Shown piece after piece: positions 34,502 through 43,439 of a stretch of DNA of 64,000 bases. Origin of the DNA: Fluviibacter phosphoraccumulans_A (GTDB taxonomy: Bacteria; Pseudomonadota; Gammaproteobacteria; Burkholderiales; Rhodocyclaceae); NCBI GenBank assembly GCA_036287865.1, contig CP126743.1, positions 310,001 to 374,000 on the forward strand, read 5' to 3'. Both the position numbers and the translations under genes were made by a program. Under the pieces are notes generated by a model, which saw only the letters and a list, made by a program, of their open reading frames with translations, made no database searches and had not been told where the DNA came from. The stretch's first letter is position 1; each line of letters opens with the position of its first letter.

Positions 34502-35974
34502 CTAAAGGGTCTTGCGCCAACTGGCGGTGGGGAGACCCATCGCCTCACGGTATTTTGCTATGGTCCGGCGTGCTACGACAATGCCTTCGGCACTAAATTG
34601 ATCACAAATTTGTTGATCGGAGAGTGGTTTTCTGGGGTTTTCGCCCCCGATTAACTGCTTGATCCGGGCTTTTATGGCCGTGGCAGAGGCTGCGCCGCCA
34701 TCGTCTGTGCCGACGTGGCTGCCAAAAAAGTATTTAAATTCAAAGACTCCGCGTGTGGTGGCCATGAATTTCTGTGAGGTCACCCGGGAAATGGTCGATT
34801 CATGTAGCCCTAACTGGTCGGCAATTTCGCGCAGAACCAGCGGACGCATAGCCAACTCCCCTTTTTCAAAGAAAGCGGCCTGTTCACTCACAATGGCCTG
34901 AGCAACCCGTTCAATGGTTTCGAAACGTTGCTGAATATTCTTGATGAGCCAACGTGCTTCTTGCAGTTGACCGCTGAGCCCACTATGACCACCGCTGGTC
35001 TGGCCGATGAGGCCGGCATACAGGCGATTGATTTTGAGTCGGGGCAAGACATCGGGATTAGTCGCTGCGGTCCATCGCTCGGCATTGGCGCTCTGGACTT
35101 TGCGCACGAGCACATCGGGGATGATGTACGGGCTGGCATCATCCAGAAAGCCATTGCCCGGGTGTGGATTCAGGCTGCGGATGAGCGCTTGCGCATCACG
35201 CAAGGCATCGTCATCGGCACCGGTTTTACGGCGAAGAAGCACAAAGTCCCGCTGTGCCAGTGCAGGTAGATAGTCTGTCACCAGGGTGCGGGCTAGTGCG
35301 GCATTGGCGTCAGAAAGATCTTTGAGTTGTAGGAGCAGACACTCGGTGAGTGTGCGCGAACCAACACCGGGCGGGTCTAGTTCATGCAGCCTTGCGAGGG
35401 CGGCTTCAAGCTCGCTGAGGGTGACGGTTTCGTCATCGGGCAGGGCGGCGAGGATTTCGTCCAGACTGCTGGTGAGATAGCCGCGGTCATCAAGCACTTC
35501 GATAAGAATGCGGACCAGGGCTTGTTCGCGCCAGCTGCAACGTTGAAGCCCTGCTTGTGTCAGTAGGTGTTCGCGTAGGGTGATTGCGGTGCTGTCAGCG
35601 TGTTCATAATCATTGTCGCTGTCATCACCACCCGATCCGGCGTAGACGTAGGGGCCTTCCTCCATGTCCATCGGGCTGGATTGCTCGAAGGCTTCGGCAG
35701 TATCAGGCATGCTATCGGCGCCCGATTCGGTTGCTTCCTGACTATTTTGATGGGGCTCGTTGTGCGCTGATGGGGCTGTGTGATTGTTTTCAGCCTCGGG
35801 TGCCTCGTCGCCCTCTTCTGCCTCGTCCCGCTCAAGCATCGGGTTTTCGGCGAGCGCCTGTGCAACCTCCTGTTGCAGTTCGACCGATGAGAGCTGCAGC
35901 AGTCTTATGGACTGTTGCAATTGCGGGGTCATTGTCAGGTGCTGCGTGCCCTTGAGTTGCAGGCTGGCCTTCAT
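34502..35974 (-). CDS. rpoN: RNA polymerase sigma-54 factor
   Basis: RpoN directs RNA polymerase to -24/-12 promoters activated by enhancer-binding ATPases. The 490-residue protein has the Gln/Leu-rich region I (LTMTPQLQQSIRLLQLS), an acidic region II (about 50-120), the core-binding domain, and the C-terminal RpoN box ARRTIAKYRE that recognises the -24 element. Length is normal. It lies 39 bp after lptB. Its presence fits the near-perfect sigma-54 promoter upstream of torF in this window. Confidence 0.96.
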   Translation of the reverse strand: MKASLQLKGTQHLTMTPQLQQSIRLLQLSSVELQQEVAQALAENPMLERDEAEEGDEAPEAENNHTAPSAHNEPHQNSQEATESGADSMPDTAEAFEQSSPMDMEEGPYVYAGSGGDDSDNDYEHADSTAITLREHLLTQAGLQRCSWREQALVRILIEVLDDRGYLTSSLDEILAALPDDETVTLSELEAALARLHELDPPGVGSRTLTECLLLQLKDLSDANAALARTLVTDYLPALAQRDFVLLRRKTGADDDALRDAQALIRSLNPHPGNGFLDDASPYIIPDVLVRKVQSANAERWTAATNPDVLPRLKINRLYAGLIGQTSGGHSGLSGQLQEARWLIKNIQQRFETIERVAQAIVSEQAAFFEKGELAMRPLVLREIADQLGLHESTISRVTSQKFMATTRGVFEFKYFFGSHVGTDDGGAASATAIKARIKQLIGGENPRKPLSDQQICDQFSAEGIVVARRTIAKYREAMGLPTASWRKTL

Positions 35975-36013
35975 GGTGTTCCGATACGTTGTGCTGCGAA
36001 GAGCTGCTATAAA

Positions 36014-36751
36014 TTACAGACGGAAGTGCTCACCCAGATAAACCTGCCGAACCGCTTCGTTGTTGATAATTTCGTTTGGCGTGCCGGATGCCAGTACGGT
36101 GCCTTCACTAATGATGTAAGCGTGGTCGGTAATGCTCAGCGTTTCGCGCACGTTGTGATCGGTAATCAGCACACCGATACCGCGTTCTTTGAGGAAGCGG
36201 ATGATTTTCTGGATTTCCAGTACAGCAATCGGGTCAACGCCGGCGAAGGGTTCATCGAGCAGAATGAAGCGGGGCTTAGTGGCCAGTGCGCGGGCGATCT
36301 CTACACGGCGACGTTCGCCACCGGAGAGTGCTGCGGCACGGCTGTGCCGGATGTGCTGAATGGCTAGCTCATCAAGCAATGTTTCAAGGCGGTTATGTTC
36401 TTCATCCGCGCTGAGTTTCTGCAGCTGCAGGACCGCGAGAATGTTTTCTTCAACGGTGAGCTTGCGGAACACCGACGCTTCTTGTGGCAGGTAAGACACG
36501 CCCATGTGCGCCCGCTGGTGAATGGGCAGATGGACGAGTTCGTCGCCAGCCATGGTGATCCCGCCGCCATCGGCAGGCACCAGACCCACCACCATGTAGA
36601 AGCAGGTTGTTTTACCCGCGCCATTCGGGCCGAGCAGTCCAACTACCTGGCCGGCAGCCACGTCGAACGACACGTCTTTGACGACGGTGCGTTTGCGGTA
36701 AACCTTACGTAGGTTCCGGGCAGAGATGATGGTGGGCTTGGCGTCAGTCAT
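36014..36751 (-). CDS. lptB: LPS export ABC transporter ATP-binding protein LptB
   Basis: LptB is the ATPase of the LptB2FGC complex that extracts LPS from the inner membrane. The 245-residue protein has Walker A GPNGAGKTT, signature ALSGGERRR, Walker B FILLDEPFAGVDP and the H-loop TDHNVRETL. It is followed by rpoN as expected. Upstream, however, the usual lptC-lptA genes are missing and recX lies there instead, so the cluster has been split. Confidence 0.95.
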   Translation of the reverse strand: MTDAKPTIISARNLRKVYRKRTVVKDVSFDVAAGQVVGLLGPNGAGKTTCFYMVVGLVPADGGGITMAGDELVHLPIHQRAHMGVSYLPQEASVFRKLTVEENILAVLQLQKLSADEEHNRLETLLDELAIQHIRHSRAAALSGGERRRVEIARALATKPRFILLDEPFAGVDPIAVLEIQKIIRFLKERGIGVLITDHNVRETLSITDHAYIISEGTVLASGTPNEIINNEAVRQVYLGEHFRL

Positions 36752-36780
36752 GATGTGCGTGTTGTAATTAAGCGGAATGG

Positions 36781-37341
36781 TCAGGCGGTAAAGCTGTTGG
36801 AGAGATCGTCTTCGTTTGCGGCACCGCCGCTGCGAATAACTTGCTGGATAATCCGCATATTAAAGCCGCGGCTGGCCAGATGGCGCGTTTGTTTCATGCG
36901 TTCATTCATGTCGCTGGGCGGTTGACCGAATTTCCTGAGCCAGAGTTCGCGGCAGCGGGTGAGTTCATCGGGTTGCTCGGCGATGACGGTGGCAATGGTG
37001 TCACGATCGATGCCCTTTTGGGCCAGTTCCTGCTGCAAACGGGAGTTGCCATAACGGGGTGCGCGTAAGCGGGTGCGCATTTCTGCGTAACGATCATCGG
37101 AGAGCATTTTGCGCTTCTCCAGATCGTCGAGCAGGGCATTCACTTCGGCCTCGGTTGGTGCGACATATTCGTCTTCAACAGCAAATTGTTCAAAGACGTC
37201 CCGCGTGCTACCGGGAGCGCGGCGCTTGGGCCGTGGTGCAGGTCGGCTGAGTAGTTTGGTCGCCAGCTCCTGACGGGCATACTCGCGCCTCGCCAGAAGG
37301 CGCAGCGCACGAGCACGCAGGTCGTCAGCCGTGGCAGCCAA
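36781..37341 (-). CDS. recX: recombination regulatory protein RecX
   Basis: RecX binds RecA and caps or inhibits its filaments. The 186-residue protein has the family's helical repeats: an N-terminal ALRLLARREYARQELATKL, a central KMLSDDRYAEMRTRLRAPRYG and a C-terminal HLASRGFNMRIIQQV. A variable basic and acidic linker lies at about residues 33-68. It follows recA by 20 bp, the standard recA-recX operon. Confidence 0.93.
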   Translation of the reverse strand: MAATADDLRARALRLLARREYARQELATKLLSRPAPRPKRRAPGSTRDVFEQFAVEDEYVAPTEAEVNALLDDLEKRKMLSDDRYAEMRTRLRAPRYGNSRLQQELAQKGIDRDTIATVIAEQPDELTRCRELWLRKFGQPPSDMNERMKQTRHLASRGFNMRIIQQVIRSGGAANEDDLSNSFTA

Positions 37342-37361
37342 TCTCTCTGGCCTCGCTCGAC

Positions 37362-38393
37362 TTAAGCGTCGTCTCCATCAGCAGCCGGTGCTGCACCACC
37401 AATGGTGATGCCAGCGGCTTCCATGATCTTGGCTTCGATTTCCTTGGCCATTTCCGGACGGGTCTTGAGGAACTCACGAACATTGTCATTGCCTTGACCG
37501 ATCTTCTCGCCGTTGTATGCGTACCAGGCGCCGGCCTTGTCGACGATCTTGTGTTCAACGCCAAGCTCGATGATTTCGCCTTCGCGCGAAATGCCTTCGC
37601 CGTACAGAATGTCGAAGATGGCTTCGCGGAACGGGGGCGCGACTTTGTTCTTGACGACTTTAACGCGGGTTTCCGAACCCACCACTTTGTCGCCACGTTT
37701 GATGGCGCCGATACGACGGATGTCCAGGCGTACCGAGGCGTAGAACTTGAGTGCGTTACCGCCGGTGGTGGTTTCCGGGTTACCGAACATCACGCCGATC
37801 TTCATACGGATCTGGTTAATGAAGATGACCAGAGTGTTGGTTTTCTTGATGCTACCGGTGAGCTTGCGCAGAGCCTGGCTCATCAGGCGGGCGTGCAGAC
37901 CCATCATGGAGTCGCCCATTTCGCCTTCAATTTCGGCGCGCGGTGTTAGTGCGGCTACCGAGTCAATAACGATAATGTCGACGCCGCCCGAGCGAACCAG
38001 CATGTCGGCAATTTCCAGACCTTGTTCGCCCGTATCCGGCTGCGAGATGATCAGGTTCGGTACGTCGACGCCGAGTTTGCCGGCGTAAACGGGGTCGAGC
38101 GCGTGTTCGGCATCGATAAAGGCGGCTGTACCGCCAGCACGTTGTGCAGCAGCAATGACTTGCAGGGTCAGCGTGGTTTTACCCGATGATTCCGGACCGT
38201 AGATCTCAACCACACGGCCACGGGGTAGACCGCCTATGCCGAGGGCCATATCCAGACCGAGCGAGCCGGTAGAAACGGCTTGAATGCCTTGATCAATCTG
38301 CGCATCGCCCATTTTCATGATGGCGCCCTTGCCGAATTGCTTTTCGATCTGGGCTAGCGCGGCACCGAGTGCCTTGACCTTGTTTTCGTCCAT
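37362..38393 (-). CDS. recA: recombinase RecA
   Basis: RecA forms filaments on single-stranded DNA for strand exchange and triggers LexA self-cleavage. The 343-residue protein has Walker A GPESSGKT at residues 66-73, the catalytic and L1/L2 DNA-binding loops (including GNPETTTGGNALKFYASVR, the L2 region) and an acidic C-terminus (DGDDA). An AGGAAG Shine-Dalgarno lies 6 bp before ATG 38393. A 25-bp palindrome lies 44-68 bp upstream and may be its operator. Confidence 0.97.
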   Translation of the reverse strand: MDENKVKALGAALAQIEKQFGKGAIMKMGDAQIDQGIQAVSTGSLGLDMALGIGGLPRGRVVEIYGPESSGKTTLTLQVIAAAQRAGGTAAFIDAEHALDPVYAGKLGVDVPNLIISQPDTGEQGLEIADMLVRSGGVDIIVIDSVAALTPRAEIEGEMGDSMMGLHARLMSQALRKLTGSIKKTNTLVIFINQIRMKIGVMFGNPETTTGGNALKFYASVRLDIRRIGAIKRGDKVVGSETRVKVVKNKVAPPFREAIFDILYGEGISREGEIIELGVEHKIVDKAGAWYAYNGEKIGQGNDNVREFLKTRPEMAKEIEAKIMEAAGITIGGAAPAADGDDA

Positions 38394-38436
38394 GGTGACT
38401 TCCTTTTGAGAGATTGGAATGATTATTGCACATCAT

Positions 38437-38461
38437 GAGAGTCTCACCAGGTGAGCCTCTC
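38437..38461. promoter_or_regulatory. 25-bp near-perfect palindrome over the probable recA promoter
   Basis: On the minus strand it reads GAGAG, any base, CTCACC, centre, GGTGAG, any base, CTCTC: 11 symmetric base pairs on each side with one mismatch per arm. A TG-C-AATAAT extended -10 lies just downstream toward recA (about 38422-38430), placing the palindrome over the -35 region. There is no canonical CTGT-N8-ACAG LexA box in this gap. Candidate operator for recA, the divergent helicase, or both. Confidence 0.6.
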
Positions 38462-38521
38462 GTTACTTTTATGAAAATATATTTAAAAGCAGTTGGTTGA
38501 GCGAGTCGGCCTGCAGACCGG

Positions 38522-38527
38522 TACAAT
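38522..38527 (+). promoter_or_regulatory. -10 box (TACAAT) upstream of the Rep helicase gene
   Basis: TACAAT lies 8 bp before the ATG at 38536, with a TTGAGC candidate -35 at 38497-38502 (19-bp spacer, long). If used, transcription would begin almost at the start codon, giving a leaderless mRNA. Confidence 0.4.
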
Positions 38528-38535
38528 CCGCGGCC

Positions 38536-40560
38536 ATGTCTTCTTCCCCGGGTAATTCTATTCCAGCAGGTCTCAATCCGCGTCAGCGGGAGGCCATTGC
38601 CTATCTGGACGGCCCTTTGCTGGTGCTGGCCGGTGCTGGATCGGGTAAAACCCGGGTGATTACCGAAAAGATTGTCCACCTGATCGAAACCTGCGATATC
38701 AAGCCGCATCAGGTGGCTGCGATTACCTTTACCAATAAGGCCGCGCTGGAAATGTCAGAGCGGATCGCCAAGCGCATGGGCAAGCAGCCCAAAGGTCTGA
38801 CGATTGCTACCTTCCACTCGCTGGGTTTGCGCATGGTGCGCGAAGAGGCCAAAACGCTGGGCTATAAGCCGAGTTTCTCGATTTTTGATTCGGCCGATTG
38901 TCTGGGCATTATTAATGAGCTGAGCGGTACTACGGATAAGGCTAAGCTGCGCTGGTTGCAGACGACGATTTCGCTCTGGAAAAACGCGTTGCTTAGCTCG
39001 GTTCAGGCTGCCGAAGCGGCCAAGGACGAAGAGGAGGCAGTGGCAGCTCGGGTTTATCGTGATTATGCCAATGCGCTGCACGCCTATCAGGCGGTGGATT
39101 TTGATGATCTGATCCGCTTGCCGGTAACGCTGTTGCAGGACAACGCAGAAGTCCGGCAGAAGTGGCAGGATAAGTTCCGCCATATTCTGGTGGACGAATA
39201 CCAGGATACGAATACAGCCCAATACAAGCTACTGCAACAGCTCACCGGGGTGCGTGCCTCGTTTACGGCGGTGGGCGACGATGATCAGGCCATCTACGGT
39301 TGGCGCGGTGCCGATGTGGAGAACCTGCGCAGCCTGACGGAAGACTTTCCGCAGCTCAAGGTGATCAAGCTGGAGCAGAACTACCGCTCGACGGGCAAGA
39401 TTCTGGAGGCCGCCAATACGCTGATTCAGAATAACCCGAAGCTCTTTGCCAAGTCCTTGTGGTCCGAGCATGGCCCCGGTGCCAATATTAACGTGATCGC
39501 TTGTGCTGAAGGTGAGGCTGAAGCCGAAACCGTGGTGATGAAGCTGCAAGGCCATCGCTTTGAAAACCGGGCGAAGTTTTCTGACTACGCTATCTTGTAT
39601 CGCAGTAACCATCAGGCACGGGTGTTTGAGCAGGCACTGCGCCAGCAGCGGATTCCCTATGTGTTGTCGGGCGGCCAATCGTTCTTCGACAAGGCCGAGA
39701 TTAAAGATCTGCTGGCGTACCTGCGCTTACTAGTCAACGATGACGATGATCCGGCCTTTATTCGGACGGCCACCACGCCGCGTCGGGGCATCGGAAATCA
39801 GACGCTGGCGGTGCTGGGGCGTTATGCCGCCGAACGCCAGATCTCATTATTTGCTGCCTTATTTGAAGAAGGCTTTGCCGCGCAGGCCAATAGCCGTGTG
39901 GTGCAGCCGCTGCGTGAGTTTGGTGAATTCATTAATCGCTTTCAGTGGCGCGCCCAGCGTGAATCGGCGGCTGACGTGTTTCCGGACATTATGGCGGCGA
40001 TTGACTACAAAAACTGGCTTTACGACCAGGAAGAAGCACGTACGGCCGAAACCCGTTGGGCTAACGTGCAGGAGTTTCACGCCTTGATTACCAAGAAGAG
40101 TGATGACGACGGCAAAACTCTGGCCGAGATTGTGCAGACCATGGCGCTGATGTCGTTACTGGAACGTCGCGATCCGGGTGATGATTACGATGCTGTGCAG
40201 CTTTCGACACTGCATGCGGCCAAGGGCCTGGAGTTTGGCCACGTGTTTCTGGTGGGCGTTGAAGAAAACATCCTGCCCCACCGGGAATCGCAGGATGCCG
40301 AGAAGCTGGAAGAAGAGCGCCGCCTGATGTACGTAGGTATTACGCGGGCGCAGCGCAGCTTGCATGTCACCTGGTGCGAGAAGCGGCGCCAGGGTAAAGA
40401 ATTGGTGCCGTGTGAGCCCTCCCGCTTTATTCAGGAGATGGGTTGCGAGACCTCTTCCTCCGCCAATAAAACCATTGCCGATAAATCAACCTCGGCCAAC
40501 AAGCTGGATTTTCTCAAAGCCATGCTGCAGAAAAATAGCCCGGGCGATCTCGTCGACTAA
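38536..40560 (+). CDS. rep: ATP-dependent DNA helicase Rep (UvrD/Rep superfamily 1)
   Basis: A 674-residue superfamily 1A 3'-5' helicase. Motifs in order: Q-motif LNPRQREAI, Walker A AGAGSGKT, ITFTNKAALEM (Ia), VDEYQDTN (II), GDDDQAIYGWRGA (III), QNYRSTG (IV), STLHAAKGLEF (V) and YVGITRAQ (VI). Length and the closing motif fit Rep rather than the longer UvrD; Rep clears proteins from DNA ahead of replication forks. Start ATG 38536. It is divergent from recA and ends at a bidirectional terminator. Confidence 0.92.
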   Translation: MSSSPGNSIPAGLNPRQREAIAYLDGPLLVLAGAGSGKTRVITEKIVHLIETCDIKPHQVAAITFTNKAALEMSERIAKRMGKQPKGLTIATFHSLGLRMVREEAKTLGYKPSFSIFDSADCLGIINELSGTTDKAKLRWLQTTISLWKNALLSSVQAAEAAKDEEEAVAARVYRDYANALHAYQAVDFDDLIRLPVTLLQDNAEVRQKWQDKFRHILVDEYQDTNTAQYKLLQQLTGVRASFTAVGDDDQAIYGWRGADVENLRSLTEDFPQLKVIKLEQNYRSTGKILEAANTLIQNNPKLFAKSLWSEHGPGANINVIACAEGEAEAETVVMKLQGHRFENRAKFSDYAILYRSNHQARVFEQALRQQRIPYVLSGGQSFFDKAEIKDLLAYLRLLVNDDDDPAFIRTATTPRRGIGNQTLAVLGRYAAERQISLFAALFEEGFAAQANSRVVQPLREFGEFINRFQWRAQRESAADVFPDIMAAIDYKNWLYDQEEARTAETRWANVQEFHALITKKSDDDGKTLAEIVQTMALMSLLERRDPGDDYDAVQLSTLHAAKGLEFGHVFLVGVEENILPHRESQDAEKLEEERRLMYVGITRAQRSLHVTWCEKRRQGKELVPCEPSRFIQEMGCETSSSANKTIADKSTSANKLDFLKAMLQKNSPGDLVD

Positions 40561-40580
40561 TCAACTGGCGGCATAAAGCA

Positions 40581-40604
40581 AAAGGGACGCCGTAGCGTCC
40601 CTTT
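40581..40604. terminator. bidirectional rho-independent terminator between rep and the cytochrome gene
   Basis: Perfect 10-bp stem (40581-40590 with 40595-40604) around the 4-base loop CGTA, with T-rich sequence on both strands. It serves two convergent genes. Confidence 0.85.
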
Positions 40605-40623
40605 GTGTTGGCGCGGTTTGAAC

Positions 40624-41061
40624 TTACTTTGAACCGTCTACCATGTACTGAACGGCTGCCTTAACTTCATCATCGCTCAGGCTAGCTGCGCCGCCACGAG
40701 CTGGCATGCCCTTGAAGCCATTCAATGCGTGGTTGACCAGTGTTGGCATGCCTTGGCCGATGCGTGGTGCCCAGGCCCCTTTATCACCAAACTTCGGTGC
40801 ACCCATCACGCCAGCCCCGTGGCAACCAGCACAAACGGTGTTGTAAACGGTCTTGCCGTCTTTAACGCCACCAGCACCGCCGCCGGCTTGCATTTCGATC
40901 TTAGCAACCGGTGCGATGCGTGATTCGACATCGTCACCATTGCCAACGGCATCGGATTTGCCTTTGCCGCTCATCGAGAATGGCACAACAACGGCCATAA
41001 GGATCACCGCGATAGCGATGGAGAGATACATTAACTTGCTGCTAGGATTCTTGTCGGCCAT
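40624..41061 (-). CDS. membrane-anchored cytochrome c5-type protein
   Basis: A 145-residue monohaem cytochrome c. An N-terminal hydrophobic segment (LMYLSIAIAVILMAVVVPF, residues about 10-28) would anchor it to the inner membrane with the haem domain in the periplasm. The haem motif is CAGCH near residue 78, the distal ligand probably the Met in GMPARGG, and the C-terminal helix has AVQYMV. Cytochrome c5-type proteins carry electrons from bc1 or similar donors to oxidases or reductases. It is convergent with rep and has its own promoter region near the tRNA. Confidence 0.9.
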   Translation of the reverse strand: MADKNPSSKLMYLSIAIAVILMAVVVPFSMSGKGKSDAVGNGDDVESRIAPVAKIEMQAGGGAGGVKDGKTVYNTVCAGCHGAGVMGAPKFGDKGAWAPRIGQGMPTLVNHALNGFKGMPARGGAASLSDDEVKAAVQYMVDGSK

Positions 41062-41177
41062 GATTGTTCCTGTGCGCGAATAATAAATGGGCGTAATTTC
41101 TTAATTATAAGGGGAACTAAACCGCTTGGGGGCTGCTTTGGACAGTCCGTGCAAAAACGGCTAGACTTCGCCCGCAC

Positions 41178-41254
41178 GCGCTCGTAGCTCAGTTGGATAG
41201 AGTATTGCCCTCCGAAGGCAAGGGTCGCACGTTCGAATCGTGTCGAGCGCGCCA
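41178..41254 (+). tRNA. tRNA-Arg(CCG)
   Basis: A full cloverleaf can be drawn in 77 bases: acceptor stem GCGCTCG pairs with CGAGCGC, D-arm AGCTCAGTTGGATAGAGT, anticodon stem TTGCC/GGCAA with loop CTCCGAA (anticodon CCG), T-arm CACG-TTCGAAT-CGTG. CCA is encoded. Arg codon CGG is read. Confidence 0.95.
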
Positions 41255-41284
41255 GAATTCTGGCTAGAAACTGGAGACGGCGGT

Positions 41285-42263
41285 TTGGATCGTACTGAAC
41301 GCTTTTACCGCATTGATCAGTTGCTCAACGAGCAGCGGTGCTTGCCCTTCGAAGCGATTCAGGCGGCCGCGCGCCACGCTTTGCCGCGACCTGCAATATC
41401 TCCGTGACCGTTTGAATGCCCCGATTGTGTACGACCGCATGGGCGGTGGTTACCGGTTCGCGAAAGATGAGACGCAGCCTAGCCGGGCGTCTGAACTGAA
41501 ATATGAGTTGCCGGGCCTCTGGTTCAATGCCAGTGAAATCTATGCCCTGCTAATGATGCAGCAGCTCCTGAACACGGTGCAGCCGGGCTTGCTGGGGCCG
41601 CATATTGCGCCCTCGCAATCGCGGTTGTCAGCCCTGCTGGGTAGCCAGGATAATCGCCCAGATGATATTGAAGACCGTATCCGTATTGTGTATACTGGGC
41701 AGCGGGCGCCGGAACCAGCCAATTTTGCCTTGATTGCCTCGGCACTGCTCAAGCGCAAGCATTTGAAGCTGCAGCATTGGCATCGTGGTCGGGATGAAAC
41801 CACCGCGCGCGAGATTTCGCCGCAGCGCCTGGTGTTCTACCGGGGCAACTGGTATCTGGATGCCTGGTGTCATTTGCGCAAGGATCTTCGCAGTTTTGCC
41901 GTGGAAACGCTGAGCCATGTTGAGCTGCTCGATAGGCCCGCCAAGGAAGTGGCGGCAAAGGTGCTGGATAGCCGGGTACAGAATGGCTATGGTATTTTCG
42001 GCGGCGAGCGCACACGGTGGGCGCAGTTACGATTTACCCAGGCGCAGGCGCGATGGGTGGCCTCGGAGCAATGGCACCCGGATCAACGGGACTTTGTGTT
42101 GCCCGATGGCAGTTTCCAGCTCGATGTGCCCTATAGCATCGAGACAGAGTTGGTGATGGATATTCTGCGTCATATGCCGGAGGTGGAAGTGGTCGGGCCA
42201 CCGGCCCTGCGCGCCAAGGTGCGAGACAAATTGAAGTCTGCGCTGGCAGCCCACAAAGACTAA
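41285..42263 (+). pseudogene. WYL-domain transcriptional regulator (YafY type), frameshifted in the DNA-binding domain
   Basis: The frame from TTG 41285 reads LDRTERFYRIDQLLNEQRCLPFEAIQAA, the first part of a winged-helix domain (ending LPFEAIQAA), then runs into a stop. The neighbouring frame continues RATLCRDLQYLRDRLNAPIVYDR and the complete WYL ligand-sensing domain to 42263. A deletion of a few residues plus a frameshift near 41365-41378 removed the core of the recognition helix. Even if translated from an internal start, it would not bind DNA normally. YafY-type regulators respond to DNA damage or stress ligands. Confidence 0.8.
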
Positions 42264-42304
42264 TCGTGTTGTTGAATAACGCTTGCGGCTGGTTACGCTG
42301 GTTG

Positions 42305-43169
42305 ATGGGGCGCTACCTGTGGGTTGTCTGTGTCGCGGTTTTTTTCTGGCGGCGCTTTGCAGGCGCAAGAGATTGAAGCGCGCCTGTATTCGAATGCGCC
42401 GATTAACTACAACTTTCTGGGGGTGGGCTTTACGCAGGTCACGACTAATAAGTTTCAGCTCAATACGGAGCTGCTTGCCTATAACCGTACCTTTGATTTT
42501 TTCGGGCAGTCTGGCAAGGTCAATGTAATCGTGCCCTATGCCCAGTTGCACGGGCAAACGACCACCGGCAGCCAGGTCATTAGTGGGTCATCGGTGGGCC
42601 TGACAGATCCGATCATCCGCTTGGCGACTAACCTGTATGGCGCACCTGCGTTGACGGTGGATGAGTTCAAAAACTACAAGCAGGATCTCATCATCGGCGC
42701 CAATCTGTCGGTTGTGCTGCCCTGGGGGGAATACAACAGCAATCAGTTGTTTAATGTGGGCGCCAATCGTACCTTTATTCAACCGGGGTTGGACGTGTCA
42801 CAGGCCAAGGGGCCTTGGCGCTTCGAGCTTTCCGGGGATGCCAAGTTCTTTTCTGATAACAACAATTTTTATGGCGGTAACGTGTTGTCTCAGAACCCGA
42901 TCTATTCCGGCACGGGCCATGTAATTTATTACTTTCCATCCACGGCCTGGTTATCAACTGACATCACGTATTACTCGGGTGGGCAGAGTTTTGTGAATGG
43001 TATCCAGAGAAATAATACGCAGGAAAACTGGCTGTTTGGCGCAACCTTATCAATGCCGATTAACACCAATAACGCGATCAAGTTTCATGCGGCCGAAGGC
43101 GGTTTTTTCAATCAAGGCCAGAACTACACGATGTATGGGGTGGTTTGGCAGTTTCGCTGGGCGGATTGA
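42305..43169 (+). pseudogene. outer-membrane 'transporter' family protein (PF13557-like), one-base frameshift in a T7 tract
   Basis: Removing one T from the T7 run at 42339-42345 joins ATG 42305 (MGRYLWVVCVAVF, a signal peptide with cleavage near LQAQE) to a beta-barrel-like frame ending at 43169. The mature part has alternating hydrophobic segments, PYAQL, GLTDPIIRLATNLYGAPAL and a C-terminal aromatic-rich strand ending in FRWAD, in line with the family of putative outer-membrane transporters of aromatic compounds. As written, the signal peptide is out of frame. Homopolymer error or slippage-type phase variation are alternatives to a fixed mutation. Confidence 0.7.
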
Positions 43170-43422
43170 TCAGCTAGCGCTGCCCGTGACCGGGTAGCAA
43201 TCACCCTTGTTGCCGGGCACAAAGACACAGCGATAGCGCGTGTCGCGGCAGTTGGCATACCATCTCTGGATGTTGTCAAAAGCGCCGGGGTCTTTACTGA
43301 CCACTTTGACCTGTTCCGGTTTGCAGCCCACCGAAGACGCGGTTGCGGTGCGTTCCCATGCGGAGGAACCGCAACCGGTGCATAGGACTATGAATGAAAA
43401 AGAAGGGTGTGAATATGCGCAT
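43170..43422 (-). pseudogene. small lipoprotein gene, frameshifted, downstream of comM
   Basis: ATG 43422 opens a short hydrophobic run (MRIFTPFFFIHS); the adjacent frame then reads VLCTGCGSSAWERTA, with a lipobox-like Cys, and continues with RWYANCRDTRYRCVFVPG to TGA 43170-43172. Joining the frames near 43388-43400 gives an approximately 84-residue secreted Cys-rich lipoprotein. The family is not recognised. Support comes from the signal-like start, frame length and fit between neighbours; it may be partly coincidental. Confidence 0.4.
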
Positions 43423-43439
43423 GGGGTGCAGCGATTCTT

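Noticed and set aside
37494..37949. Open frame opposite recA
   Set aside because: Antisense shadow; composition mirrors recA codon usage.
38511..38526. CTGC-N8-ACAA upstream of the Rep gene as a LexA box
   Set aside because: Two of the eight fixed positions fail; too weak compared with chance. The palindrome at 38437-38461 is far better.
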